Assembly: GCF_028598555.1 (NCBI RefSeq)
Contig: NZ_JAQRFN010000010.1
Coordinates: 1-64,000, forward strand
Direction of reading: 5' to 3'
Origin: Xenorhabdus anantnagensis
GTDB taxonomy: Bacteria > Pseudomonadota > Gammaproteobacteria > Enterobacterales > Enterobacteriaceae
Length of the DNA stretch: 64,000 nucleotides
Shown piece after piece: positions 1-9,262 of the stretch (positions are counted from its first letter, which is position 1; each line of letters starts with the position of its first letter). The translations under genes and the position numbers were made by a program. Under the pieces are notes generated by a model. The model did not search any database and was not told the origin of the DNA. It saw only the letters and a list, made by a program, of their open reading frames with translations.

Positions 1-13
1 GGTTAATAGGAGG

Positions 14-37
14 TCGATATCGGAATTCCGATATCGA
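14..37. repeat. 24-bp perfect palindrome
   Basis: A perfect inverted repeat with half-site TCGATATCGGAA and no spacer lies just past the stop of the Dam-type methylase gene. It has no T-run, so a terminator is unlikely. Its length and symmetry suit a dimeric repressor operator or a recombination site, but no regulator gene is adjacent in the window. The function is unknown. Confidence 0.7.
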
Positions 38-67
38 ATGAATATCAAATAGTTTTGAATGGATTGG

Positions 68-769
68 TCATTTCATCATAAACAGCGATTCAATTGATGT
101 CGTTTTTGTTCCTGAGATACCGCTAACTACCTCGCGCGACCAAATGCAATCAAAATCATCGGGCGCAGTGTATTCACTGACCAATACAGTGCAGCGATTC
201 GATAATTCACGCACCCAATCCCAGAACTCAGCTGTATTAAATGCGTCGCGGTATTGCCGGGTGTTCGCATAGGGTGGGTCACAGTAGACCACAGCGCCAT
301 CTGGGATATTCAGTTCTTTATAATCAGTGCACAACAATTGCACGCCATCCAGATCACCTATCTGACGTTGGATATTGTTGATAGCCTCCGATTGGTAATC
401 ACGAATGCCGGATTTTGTCAGTGTGGCGCCTGCGTACCCATCGAACCACTTACCCGCGTAACTACAGTTGAACCCCACCCATCCTGTTAGATGTGGGATT
501 TCATCCTTGTTGTTCTTTATTGCGTAATACTGCTCTCGTGATATTTGTCTTGGAGGTTGCCAGCCAGAGAGTAAGGCTCTCCACATTTCAATCAAATATT
601 CGTGGCTGTCAGCAGCAATAACAGGACCAGCATGTTTGGTATTGATATGACTCACCATGTTCATACCACCCGCAAACGGCTCAACATAAACCGTCTCTGT
701 CGTTAAGTGCGCCAAAATGAAGGAGGCGATATGTTTCGCGATACGGGATTTACTTCCCATGTATTTCAC
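68..769 (-). CDS. Phage-type DNA adenine methylase (Dam family)
   Basis: Predicted SAM-dependent N6-adenine methyltransferase. Visible motifs are KYMGSKSRIA at the N-terminus, the SAM-binding VEPFAGGMN, and the catalytic YCDPPYANT (DPPY). I chose the GTG at 769 because GGAGGCGGA lies directly upstream and the first residues VKYMGSK match where the family begins; a longer frame runs to 853 without family-like sequence. The 233-residue product is a little shorter than chromosomal Dam (about 270) and resembles prophage copies. The methylated sequence cannot be read from the protein. Phage genes nearby (Q-like antiterminator at 2.2 kb) support a prophage origin. Three 20-bp-spaced repeats lie upstream of its start. 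Confidence 0.85.
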   Translation of the reverse strand: MKYMGSKSRIAKHIASFILAHLTTETVYVEPFAGGMNMVSHINTKHAGPVIAADSHEYLIEMWRALLSGWQPPRQISREQYYAIKNNKDEIPHLTGWVGFNCSYAGKWFDGYAGATLTKSGIRDYQSEAINNIQRQIGDLDGVQLLCTDYKELNIPDGAVVYCDPPYANTRQYRDAFNTAEFWDWVRELSNRCTVLVSEYTAPDDFDCIWSREVVSGISGTKTTSIESLFMMK

Positions 770-840
770 TGCTCCGCCTCCCTCTCTGTTGGTGCAGCCA
801 GAAAACAAAAAGGCCACGCCATGCGCAGCCTTGAATTGGT

Positions 841-894
841 TATCCGTGATCAAATAACACTATCCGTTATCAAATGGTGTTATCCGTGATCAAA
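841..894. repeat. Three 20-bp-spaced repeats upstream of the methylase
   Basis: The motif TATCCGT(G/T)ATCAAA begins at 841, 861 and 881, an exact 20-bp spacing on one DNA face (about two helical turns). Copies 1 and 3 contain GATC; the middle copy has TATC. The array lies about 70-125 bp upstream of the methylase start and about 260 bp upstream of the divergent toxin gene at 1154, so it could be an operator array for either. The rest of the 770-1153 gap is AT-rich with nothing else recognised. Confidence 0.6.
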
Positions 895-1153
895 CGGGAT
901 TTTGAACTACCCAGGATTCTTAGGTAGTTGGGTTGTAAATTAAAAGATTTCACTCACCATATAATTTTTAATAATCAACTTCATTTATCTTTTATTTATC
1001 TTTTATTCATATTTTATCCGAAATAAATCAGTTCTGGTTTTAATTCCGTTTAGTTGGGTATCTATATAATGCTTCATATTACACCAGAGTCATTCTAATT
1101 CTGTTGTGAGAATACCTAAAACCGACTGACTTATATTGAGGATATTTAACATT

Positions 1154-1579
1154 ATGAAGCGATTTGCAAAGGTTTTATTTAGTTTTGTATTGGTATTACT
1201 TCCCTTTTCGGGACACAGCTTTCAAGCGCCAGATACGGCGACAAACATACATCAAATCTCACTCATTAAGATTCCAAAAACTCCGAAAACTCCGAATAAA
1301 CAAGGAAATGAATTAAGTAGCATTAAGCATACTTACAAATCAATCAAGGATGCACCGCAATATCCTAAAGGGTTTAGGCCAGTCCAAGATGGAACAACTA
1401 AGCATATTATTAACAGGAAAGACTTATTGCGGGATCTAAGAAAAGTAAAAGCAGGAAAATGGTATAAAGTGTATAAAAATGGTAGTGTTAATGGAAATAA
1501 AGTGTCCATTCATTATTTTCAGCATGAAAGTGGTCAAGTATTTAATGTGAAAGTAGTGAATCGCTGGAGTATAAAGTAA
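1154..1579 (+). CDS. Small secreted toxin-like protein (toxin domain with signal peptide)
   Basis: A 141-residue protein. The ATG at 1154 follows GAGGATATTT and starts a Sec-type signal peptide (MKRFAKVLFSF, then a hydrophobic core ending near SGHSFQA). The C-terminal half, with GKWYKVYKNG and KVSIHYFQHESGQVFNVKV, resembles C-terminal cytotoxic domains of polymorphic toxins, probably RNase-like, though I cannot name the family. Its stop overlaps the start of the next gene (TAATG), which looks like an immunity gene; this is the classic toxin-immunity arrangement. It is unusual in being a stand-alone secreted domain rather than the tail of a large CdiA or Rhs protein. Confidence 0.55.
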   Translation: MKRFAKVLFSFVLVLLPFSGHSFQAPDTATNIHQISLIKIPKTPKTPNKQGNELSSIKHTYKSIKDAPQYPKGFRPVQDGTTKHIINRKDLLRDLRKVKAGKWYKVYKNGSVNGNKVSIHYFQHESGQVFNVKVVNRWSIK

Positions 1580-1926
1580 TGAAACTTAGTTATACTATTG
1601 AACAGAAACATGCAGAGAAATTCATTGGTTTTCTAATCGTAGGAGTACTGTATTCTCTTGAAAAAAAAATAATATCTATTGATGAAGCAGAAGGATTTAT
1701 ATTTCAGCCCGATGAAATAAAATCATTGAAAAAAATAAATGCATCCCGTGAATTAATTGATATTATTGAAGGAGGCTGTCAACTTGAAGATGTGGAAAGT
1801 TTAATACCTGAAAAACTTCCAAAAAATATTCGCGAATTGCTGCAAGAAACATTACTAGTCATCAGAAACAACAAAGAAATTGGACGATTAGTAGAGAAAG
1901 TAATCACGGTGAAATCAAACTGGTAG
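1579..1926 (+). CDS. DUF3969-like immunity protein
   Basis: A 115-residue cytoplasmic, mostly helical protein with no signal peptide. The segment IIEGGCQLEDVESLIPEKL matches the conserved core I recall for DUF3969 (G-C-x-L-E-D-x-x-S-L-I-P), a family often found beside toxins. It overlaps the upstream toxin gene by one base, so the two are translationally coupled. The immunity role is inferred from position and family. Confidence 0.6.
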   Translation: MKLSYTIEQKHAEKFIGFLIVGVLYSLEKKIISIDEAEGFIFQPDEIKSLKKINASRELIDIIEGGCQLEDVESLIPEKLPKNIRELLQETLLVIRNNKEIGRLVEKVITVKSNW

Positions 1927-2116
1927 ATAAACATAGAAGGTTTACCTAACCTAAACTGTGTTATTGGTGTTTCTCTGAATTAGGGAAACGCCAATTAATC
2001 CTACCGATTCAATTCGCGCAGTTTCTATAACACCAACTCAATACAGTTCACTGAATATTATGTGCCGTGGGCACGATACCCGACTCGACGGTTTTAGGCA
2101 TCCCTTCCAGAAAGCA

Positions 2117-2141
2117 AAAAATCCCGCCGAGGCGAGGTCTG
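2117..2141 (-). terminator. Possible terminator downstream of the Q-like gene
   Basis: On the minus strand CCTCGCC and GGCGGG can pair around a very short loop, followed by ATTTTTTGC. It lies about 60 bp past the antiterminator gene. In lambdoid phages the late terminator that Q overrides sits at this position. The stem contains a wobble pair and is modest. Confidence 0.35.
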
Positions 2142-2202
2142 ATAATTCAATAAGCTGTGTGACATTGCTATCACTCTTATCACAATATACCGACTTTTGT
2201 AA

Positions 2203-2601
2203 TTACGCAACTCTATTAACGATTTCTTTTTGTACGCATTTGTCCAGTTCCAGAACCACATCAGAAACGGCCAGTACCCCTTCAATAAATCCCTCAGCAG
2301 CCTGTAACCGTTTTGCCACCTCGTTGTGGGAAATGCCTAACTTAGTCCCCATTGTTCTTAATGGTGAGGCCTTAATGTAGTGCAATACGATCAATTGGTA
2401 GGAATACGGGTTATGCTTCTTTAACCGCAGAACGGCGGCATCAATCGCAATTCCATCATCATCACAACATTGGGCGCGGGTCTTTCTGGTGCTGGGAACC
2501 AGACCTTTAAACCCTGCGGCAATGGGTTCCCAGTCAACGTCACTATTCCCCTCACTGGCCCATGCGCCCCACTGATTAAGTATTATCCGCATATCACGCA
2601 T
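2203..2601 (-). CDS. Phage antitermination protein Q-like
   Basis: A 132-residue protein with the hallmarks of the phage antitermination Q family: N-terminal MRDMRIILNQWGAWA, then DWEPIAAGFKGLVP, the QCCDDDG segment, and a C-terminal helix-turn-helix-like stretch (LGISHNEVAKRLQAAEGFI). The family loads on RNA polymerase at the late promoter and switches on late gene expression. I chose the ATG at 2601 because MRD is the family start; it overlaps the end of the upstream gene. The expected lysis and late genes are absent downstream, so this is a prophage remnant. Confidence 0.75.
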   Translation of the reverse strand: MRDMRIILNQWGAWASEGNSDVDWEPIAAGFKGLVPSTRKTRAQCCDDDGIAIDAAVLRLKKHNPYSYQLIVLHYIKASPLRTMGTKLGISHNEVAKRLQAAEGFIEGVLAVSDVVLELDKCVQKEIVNRVA

Positions 2602-3290
2602 TCGCACACTCCCCCACCAGATTGAGGATAATCCTGTCGGTCAGCTCACGATCATGGAACCGCTCTTCCTCCAGCACCCATTTACAGACGTCGATAGCCT
2701 CTTGGCGGTTCACGGCTTGGAGGGTGACCAGTTTTTCTTCAAGGTAATCTTCCCGGTCATAGACATAATATCGTTCATCGCCATACCCGCCCGGATTAAG
2801 TTCCTTGTCGGCCACATTGCGCATCTGATATAACCAGTCCCAATACAGGAACTCACGCACTACATCAGATAATGTATGCGGTTCGGGAAGCTGTTCAGCA
2901 AACCCTTTCGCCGTTGCTTTGCGTAATTTCTCGGTTTCGTGAACCCGATCACCACGCATACAGCCTTCCGCCAGCTCTTTTTCGTTCCAGTAGTAACCTG
3001 CCTCATAGATTTCTGCCAGTTCACCCACCAGCATTAATTTTTCCGGTTCAGTCAGTTCCAGTGCACCTTCGTAGCTCTCAAAGGTTCCCCTGACTTTCGC
3101 TGCTTCACTGATCTGCTCCTTCGCACGATCAATATAGCCCTGTGGGTTATCCATGCTCAGGGTGCCAAAGGCAATCTGGAGGGCATGGGCACCCGATTTC
3201 ATCAGGTAATCAGCGTATTTCGTTTGGGCCTCTTTGGGCGTGATTTTCAATTTCTTCAAGGCCGCTTCTGCTGCCTCAAGGTGGGCGGGC
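2594..3290 (-). pseudogene. Phage protein of unknown function, 5' end cut by the IS
   Basis: The open frame runs unbroken from the IS6 element boundary at 3290 to the stop at 2594, so its original N-terminus is lost. About 232 residues remain, starting near AHLEAAEAALKKLKIT. The visible sequence is acidic and helical (KLMLVGELAEIYEAGYYWNEK), with no catalytic motif that I recognise. It overlaps the Q-like gene by 8 bases, consistent with one phage transcript. The track frame begins at a TTG at 3259, but that is inside the frame and has no obvious ribosome site. Confidence 0.6.
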
Positions 3291-4099
3291 GGTTCTGTCG
3301 CATTAAGGCAAAGTTAGCTAAGATATCTGCTTTTATTGTATGGTCTCATCATGTCTTTAATTCAAAAAAACCTTCAAACGTCTCCATTATCCGACTGATA
3401 TTATGGCTCAGTGTATTCGCTGGTATTTAGCTTATGCCTTGAGTTTACGCAACCTCGAAGAAATGATGGCTGAACGCGGTATTAACGTTGATCATTCAAC
3501 GTTGCACCGTTGGGTTACTCGATTAGTGCCGCTATTGGATAAGGCCTTTCGTCGGCATAAACGTCCTGTGGGGCGTCGATGGCGTATGGATGAAACTTAC
3601 ATAAAAGTCAAAGGGCAATGGAAATATTTGTATCGCGCTGTCGATACCGCCGGTCAAACGATTGACTTCCTACTGACCGCTAAACGCGATACGGCAGCTG
3701 CATTGCGTTTCTTCCGCAAAGCCATACGCCATCAAGGTAAACCCGAGGTTGTGACGATAGACAAAAGTGGCGCTAACACGGCAGCCTTAGAAACGCTCAA
3801 TATTGGTAAACCCGAAGAGGAAACTATTGCGATCCGACAAAGCAAATACCTCAATAATTTGATAGAGCAAGATCACCGTAATATCAAACGTCGAACACGC
3901 TCGATGCTCGGGTTTAAATCCTTTCGGCTAGCCCAAACGCTGCTAGCGGGCATAGAAATCATTTCGATGTTACGTAAAGGTCAATATGTTCAACCGAAAG
4001 GAAAGACCTTATCACCCGCAGCCATGTTTTATCATTGGGTCGCCTAAATAATCAGCAATGCGCCTTTATTCAAACTCTTGTCGTTAATGCGACAGAACC
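3291..4099 (+). mobile_element. IS6-family insertion sequence
   Basis: Terminal inverted repeats begin GGTTCTGTCGCATTAA at both ends (left 3291, right ending 4099), giving an 809-bp element typical of the IS6/IS26 group. The adjacent 8-bp sequences differ (GGGCGGGC and GAATTTCC), so there is no target duplication. The left flank is a truncated phage gene and the right flank a truncated Tn3-type transposase. The simplest reading is an IS-mediated adjacent deletion or recombination between two copies. Confidence 0.9.
3403..4047 (+). CDS. IS6-family transposase
   Basis: A DDE transposase of the IS6 family: first Asp in MDETYIKVKGQWKYLYRA, second in VTIDKSGAN, Glu in NLIEQDHRNIKRR. The conserved N-terminal LEEMMAERGINVDHSTLHRW helix-turn-helix is present. 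The usual family start (MSLFKK...) appears at 3351, but one extra base near 3358 puts it out of frame with the body. The readable frame therefore begins at an internal ATG at 3403 (214 residues), and the enzyme may be inactive or made at a low level. Confidence 0.85.
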   Translation: MAQCIRWYLAYALSLRNLEEMMAERGINVDHSTLHRWVTRLVPLLDKAFRRHKRPVGRRWRMDETYIKVKGQWKYLYRAVDTAGQTIDFLLTAKRDTAAALRFFRKAIRHQGKPEVVTIDKSGANTAALETLNIGKPEEETIAIRQSKYLNNLIEQDHRNIKRRTRSMLGFKSFRLAQTLLAGIEIISMLRKGQYVQPKGKTLSPAAMFYHWVA

Positions 4100-6362
4100 G
4101 AATTTCCGCCCTCAGCCACAATCACGTCAATTCAACACTATCTGGAACGCTATTTGTCTCTTGACCGTATTGGTATTGATACCCTCGGGTCGCGAATGGT
4201 AGATCCTGCTTTTATGGATTATCTCTACAAATTAGCGCTTCGATACGATGCCAGAGATATCAGGCGGTTTAAAGAAAACAAACGTTACGCTTTAATGCTT
4301 TGTTTCCTGCTGGAGACAGGGAAAGTACTGTTAGATTATCTGGTGAAAATGCATGACCAGTACATCATGGATATGTTGCGTAAGGGAAAACAAAAATACG
4401 AAAAGAAACACCGTGAATTTCGTCAGCGTCAGAAGAAAGCTATTGATATCATGCTGGAGACAACACATTTTCTCCTGAATTGGTTGGATGATAAACCCTT
4501 AAACAAAGCGGATCTGTGGCACAGGATTGATGAAAAGAGACTGCTGAAATCGGTGGCAGACTTGCACATCTTTAAACAACTGGAAGAACGTGGATATGGC
4601 GATATTCTGCTGGCTCGTTATCCCAGTTTGAGAAAATATTTCCCAGCGTTCCTGCATCTGCCATTTCAGGCTAAACCGGGAACGGAGTTACTTCTGAAAG
4701 CGATTCAAGTGATTCGCCAGCTTGACGCCGGTGAATTGCAAAAACTGCCTCAAGATGTACCCACCGATTTTATCCCTCGGGAACTTCGGCGTTCTCTGAA
4801 AGGAAAAGAAGGTAAAATCCAACGTAATGCTTGGGAGCTGGGTGTGGCGATTGCTATTAAGGAAGCCTTACGTTCCGGAAATCTGTTTATACCCAAGAGT
4901 AAACAGCACATCTCTTTTTGGGATTTGATGTTAAATCAGCATCATTGGCAAGATACCCGTGATTCTGCCTACCATGACTTTCAGCTCCCTTTCAAAGATC
5001 AGATAAAAGCACACTTGCTCCTACGTTTTCATCACAGTGTGGAGGAAGCAGAAAAGTACTTTGCACGGGATAGTTTTGCTGAAATTACGGAAGGAAAACT
5101 CAAACTGAAACGTTATGACAAGGCCGATACTCCGCAGGAAGTAAAAAAGCTACAAAAAGTCATTGATGCCAGTATGCCTTCTATTCGTATTGAACAATTA
5201 CTCATTGAGGTGGACAGAAAAACGAATTTCACACGCCACTTTATTCCTGTACAACAGCATCAATCCAGACCACCGGAATTTGACAAGACACTGATTTCAG
5301 CCCTGATTTCTCAAACGACTAATTTGGGTGTGGTCGCAATGAGTGCAAGTGTTGATGATACACCGTCGATATGCTGCGACATGTCTTGCAATACTATGTG
5401 CGTGAAGAAACCCTTACCGCAGCCAGTGCCGAGATTGTTAATCAGCATCATCAGTTACCATTCAGTGAAATACATGGAACGGGTCAAACATCGTCATCCG
5501 ACGCACAACGTTTTCGTATCCGGGCTGACAGTTTATTGGCAGCATATTACCCCCGGTACTATGGTTACTATGAAAAAGCGATAGGGATCTATACCCATGT
5601 GTCTGATCAATATTCGGTATACAGTACGAAAGCTATTTCTTGCAATCCAAGAGAAACGTTATATGTCCTTGACGGTCTTCTGGAAAACAATACTATTTTG
5701 AAACCCCAGGAACATACCACAGACACACACGGCTATACCGAGATAATCTTCGCTTTGTGCTATTTACTGGGATATTACTTTATGCCTAGGATACGTGATC
5801 TGAAGGATCAACAACTTTACCGGGTGGAGCGTCATGTCAATTATAGTGTATTCATGCCGCTGTTGAATAAAACCGCCGATCTCAGCATCATTGAAGAGCA
5901 ATGGACGAAATGATTCATGTGGCTCAGTCACTCAAAAAACGAACCGCCCCGGCGCATGTGATTGTAGAGCGCCTGACCAACAGTTTTCCTTCCGACAGGT
6001 TATCAAAAGCCTTCACCAATTTGGGGCGAGTTATCAAAACAGAGTATATCTTACGCTATATTACCGATGAAAATTTACGTCGTACCGTTCAACGCCAACT
6101 CAACAAAGGCGAATACCGTCACAATTTGCCACGCTGGATCTTCTTTGCCAATCAGGGAGAATTTACGACCGGTGATTATGTAGAGATCATGAATAAGGCG
6201 AGTGCCCTAAGCTTGGTATCTAATGCGATTCTATACTGGAATACGATCCGAATTAGCCACATTGTTGATGAGCTCCGGCGGCAAGGTGAAACACTGGATA
6301 ACGAGATACTCGCACACATTTCTCTATTGCCTTATAAACATGTAATGAATGTGAAACCGTAA
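4100..6362 (+). pseudogene. Degraded Tn3-family transposase
   Basis: Three overlapping frames together read as a large Tn3-type transposase. Frame one runs open from the IS boundary at 4100 (FPPSATITSIQHYLERYLSL) to about 5360. Frame two covers roughly 5360-5913 (DDTVDMLRHVL, then GQTSSSDAQRFRIRADSLLA, typical of the catalytic domain). Frame three covers 5901-6362 (RLSKAFTNLGRVIKTEYILRY). The N-terminus is missing at the IS junction and there are at least two frameshifts near 5360 and 5900, so no active enzyme is expected. No terminal inverted repeats of the transposon were found. Confidence 0.8.
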
Positions 6363-6778
6363 GTTTCTGTTCAAATGTTCCCGCTAGTCCATTGTAGGCA
6401 TTTTGTTGTTCTAGACTCGGAGTTTGAAAATCGGTATTTTTTTAGTTCAGTTTTGGTGACCAATATTTCAGCATCAGCCAATTTAAGCCAAATTTTATCT
6501 ACTATCAATGATCAAATTCATTAATTTATTAAACGAAATTAAAATTATTATAAATCAGAATGCTTATATTTATAATCCAGTAAATCATTCATTTATTATA
6601 AATTAAATTCAGATGGTTATTTAAAAATTAATCTAAAAAAACTATTTCCTCTATTTAAATTAATGCTGTAGTTTCCAATTTCACATCTGCATATTCTGTA
6701 TGTTCCTAGTTATAGAGTAATAGTAAATACCTCATGTCAAAGCGATATGACCAATTTTTTATTGTAAAATAGGAAATA
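6363..6778. other. AT-rich gap without a recognised gene
   Basis: About 416 bp of very AT-rich DNA between the transposase remnant and the second toxin-immunity pair. It probably contains the promoter of the pair (GGAAATA ribosome site just before 6782). I see no RNA gene, repeat or terminator. Confidence 0.5.
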
Positions 6779-6781
6779 ATG

Positions 6782-7222
6782 ATGAAAAAATTATTTGTCG
6801 CCATTCTGACGATTTTTTGTGTGGCATTCGGTTCACTGTCTCATGCGAACTCTGTGGTAAATCCCGATAAAAAAGCCTGTAAACATAATGTCGTTAATGA
6901 ACTTAGGTCATTTAATGGCAAAACTTACAAAATTGGAAATCAAACTTTTAAATTAGATAGAAAAGGAATGAAACACATCCTCGAGCGACATCACCCTTAT
7001 TTCTGGAATGGTACAACCAAACCGACTCAAACGTATTTTTCTTGCAAAATGTCAGTAAAAGAGATTATTCACGCCATTGAGAGTATAATGAAAAAACACA
7101 GAAAGATTTTGTTGCGGGAAGGGGCTGGTCAATACCAAATTGAAGGACGATACAAAGGTAAGCTGTATGTCGTTGGATTTAACAGGGGAAGAATAGGCCA
7201 GTTTTATCCGAAGTTAGAATAG
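6782..7222 (+). CDS. Small secreted toxin-like protein, second pair
   Basis: A 146-residue protein with an N-terminal Sec signal peptide (MKKLFVAILTIFCVAFGSLS, cleavage near SHA). The mature part has KGMKHILERHHPYFW, TKPTQTYF and a terminal GRIGQFYP, which I recall from polymorphic toxin domains of the Ntox35 type; the two adjacent His residues are plausible catalytic residues for an RNase. ATGATG allows a start at 6779 or 6782. An immunity-like gene follows 8 bp downstream. Like the gene at 1154, it is a stand-alone exported toxin domain with no large carrier protein. The family assignment is from memory and not tested. Confidence 0.6.
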   Translation: MKKLFVAILTIFCVAFGSLSHANSVVNPDKKACKHNVVNELRSFNGKTYKIGNQTFKLDRKGMKHILERHHPYFWNGTTKPTQTYFSCKMSVKEIIHAIESIMKKHRKILLREGAGQYQIEGRYKGKLYVVGFNRGRIGQFYPKLE

Positions 7223-7230
7223 AGGTAAAA

Positions 7231-7698
7231 ATGATATATACAAATATAAACATAAGTACATATATTAAAGTTGGAGATGAATTTATTGATATATTTCAAT
7301 ATGAAGGTGATATAAAAGACATTGATTATATCGATGGCGCATTGGAATTAACCATCAATGGTAAGCCCCTTATCACTAAATTAATGTGGGACTACATAGA
7401 TCAAATTTGGAGTTATTTTTCTAAAGGATTGTCATTAGTATATGAAAATCAGGAGTTTAAATGTTATTTTCCTGATCAACCAATAGAAGTGAAGTTCATC
7501 CCATTAAAAGGGCATAGACGAGTATGTGTCAGTGTAAATTGTCATTCAGAGGTTAAAACTTCTATCGATAAAAATGAATTTTTAATTGCGATGAAGGATC
7601 ATGCAATTAAATTCTTTGAAAGGCTGGAATATTTAAAATCCTCAACAATGGGGGCACGTGTATATGCCATGCGATATCTAGAAAAAATAAAATTATAA
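7231..7698 (+). CDS. Putative immunity protein for the secreted toxin
   Basis: A 155-residue protein without a signal peptide, starting 8 bp after the toxin stop with AGAGGTAAAA as ribosome site. It is acidic at the N-terminus and has aromatic-rich segments (LMWDYIDQIWSYFSKG). I do not recognise a named family. The immunity role is inferred only from its position and size. Confidence 0.45.
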   Translation: MIYTNINISTYIKVGDEFIDIFQYEGDIKDIDYIDGALELTINGKPLITKLMWDYIDQIWSYFSKGLSLVYENQEFKCYFPDQPIEVKFIPLKGHRRVCVSVNCHSEVKTSIDKNEFLIAMKDHAIKFFERLEYLKSSTMGARVYAMRYLEKIKL

Positions 7699-7754
7699 AT
7701 CAATTAATACAAGGCTAATTTGGCCGTTATACTCATTTCAACATGAATGACGGT

Positions 7755-7936
7755 CGTTTTTTTATCTGTACGGGGAGCGCAAGGGAACTTCCCCCCTGCG
7801 CTCCCACGGAACCGGACGTGACAGTCTCCCGTCATCCGGCTCTTGTCGTTGACCGTTCGCGCCGCGTACAAATTTCCCAGTGTGCAAACAAACCAGGCTT
7901 AACACTCTTTATCCTTCTTAACCATTCATATGCCTG
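7755..7936 (-). mobile_element. 3' remnant of a group II intron
   Basis: On the minus strand, 7809-7842 forms a 34-nt domain V (starts GAGCCGGATG, ends CGTCCGGTTC), the catalytic hairpin of group II introns. A GC-rich domain VI-like hairpin (GGGAGCGCA pairing TGCGCTCCC) follows at about 7765-7808. Immediately upstream the reading AYEWLRRIKSVKPGLFAHW matches the C-terminal end typical of intron-encoded reverse transcriptases. The rest of the transcriptase and the 5' domains are missing, so the intron cannot move. Confidence 0.75.
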
Positions 7937-8085
7937 AATTCTGGCGGAATTGCTATAGGGTAAAGAAATACCAAAATACTATTGAGTCGCCATACCATTT
8001 CTAGATGAACTTCGAGATGCACAGTTCCTTTAAGATATGTTCTAATACGCAATATACCACCGCCAATGGACAGCCATTGCCCATC
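7937..8085 (-). pseudogene. DUF4942-like C-terminal fragment
   Basis: Minus-strand translation gives LKGTVHLEVHLEMVWRLN followed by a segment ending PIAIPPEFR, which resembles the C-terminal end of DUF4942 proteins found on prophages and integrative elements. There is no start and it joins intron sequence at its 3' side. The assignment rests on a short match. Confidence 0.35.
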
Positions 8086-8125
8086 TTTTTTCTTGAATCA
8101 TTAAATATATCTCTTCCATAAATAA

Positions 8126-8710
8126 CTACCCAAAAACCATAACTACGCAACTATTTCGTTTAAAAACAGTCACAAGAACACATTTTTTGCTGTCAGCATT
8201 GATAATCATCAGATATTTGAACTTAGAGTCTCAGTGGCCCCAAACTTCAACGTTGTCCACACTGCCATATTTTCTGGCCTTATGACGTGCCACTTTTTCA
8301 TCGAATGGCTGCAATTGGAGTTCTGGATGCTGGAGACGGGCAACAAGAGAAGCCCACGGTTTTTTGGGACCTCCAGAAGTGATTCTGGCCTGGTATTGAT
8401 CAATAGCGTGTTGAGTCACCAGAACGGGACCGATCGCCGGTGTGCTGATCTCGTCATAGGTTTGGGTGTAGACCTGCTTGTCTGCATCAAGGAGTTCTAC
8501 ATTACCCTCTCTCAGCTCATCCATGAACTCTATGCTCTGTGATACTTCAATGGAGACCTTTTTCAACCGGCCAGAGAGGCAAGACGCGAACTTAACAGCG
8601 AATTTCTTGCTGGATTTACCCAGCGCCAGCTTCTTGATGGCTCCTTTGGAAACTACCAGCTTGTAACCGGAGCCTGCTCTAGGTTCTCGGCAGAACACTT
8701 GCTTGTCCAA
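8126..8710 (-). pseudogene. Unknown accessory protein with an in-frame TGA
   Basis: The main frame (8231-8710) gives 159 residues, including VTQHAIDQYQARITSGG. After a TGA at 8231-8233 the same frame continues 35 codons (DSKFKYLMIINADSKK, then VTVFKRN) to a TAG at 8126. A CGA-to-TGA change would explain the break. No ATG with a good ribosome site lies at the 5' end; TTG at 8710 is the first in-frame start, and the frame is open further upstream, so the start may also be lost. I do not recognise the family. Confidence 0.4.
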
Positions 8711-8833
8711 TGCCAGATAGCGTATAGCAATTAGTTCCGCAACAGATCGGATTCTTCATGGTCAAAGTCAATACGGCCATCAAGTATGCCCTTACGTTTT
8801 GTTCCAACGCACCAAAATACAAGAGCCGACTTG

Positions 8834-9262
8834 TTAGATGTCTTCTTCGATACTGTCGTCAGTATCATCATGGTCTTTTACTCCGTAGTCGGGAAGGTGA
8901 TTGGCTTCGCCATCAACTTCCCTTTTGTTAAGATTTACTTTGATGCTATCACGGGTTTTCAAAATGCAACTCCCGCCAAACTGCCCTATTAGGGATCGTT
9001 TCAGAAAACGGGATTCGTCGATGTCCAGGCTTGACTCGCAGTACACGGGCAATTTTGGATACCCAAATTCCAGCGCAATTTTCTCGATATCATCAACCAG
9101 TGAGTCATTGATCAAATCGTGATTGATATCGCAGTAAGAAACACTGGCATTGCAGCATAGTTTGCCTCTATTAATCAGGTGATACATTTTCTGATAGAAG
9201 AAAAACTCAAACAGGTAAGGGTCTAAGTTAACCTCAGTTTTGTTTAAGCATCGCAATTTCAT
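8834..9262 (-). pseudogene. Fragment resembling the interior of a Tn3-family transposase
   Basis: A 142-codon frame with FEFFFYQKMYHLINRGKL, ASVSYCDINHDLI and EFGYPKLPVYCESSLD. These resemble a region in the middle of DUF4158-type Tn3 transposases. The flanks do not continue the family, so this would be an internal fragment. It could instead be an unrelated accessory protein; the similarity is recalled, not computed. Confidence 0.35.

Noticed and set aside
2094..2285. 63-codon minus-strand ORF overlapping the end of the Q-like gene
   Set aside because: Different frame from the Q-like gene, no ribosome site, and it runs through a terminator-like hairpin.
7743..7937. 64-codon plus-strand ORF
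   Set aside because: It overlaps the group II intron domain V and reverse-transcriptase remnant on the other strand and has no family-like sequence.
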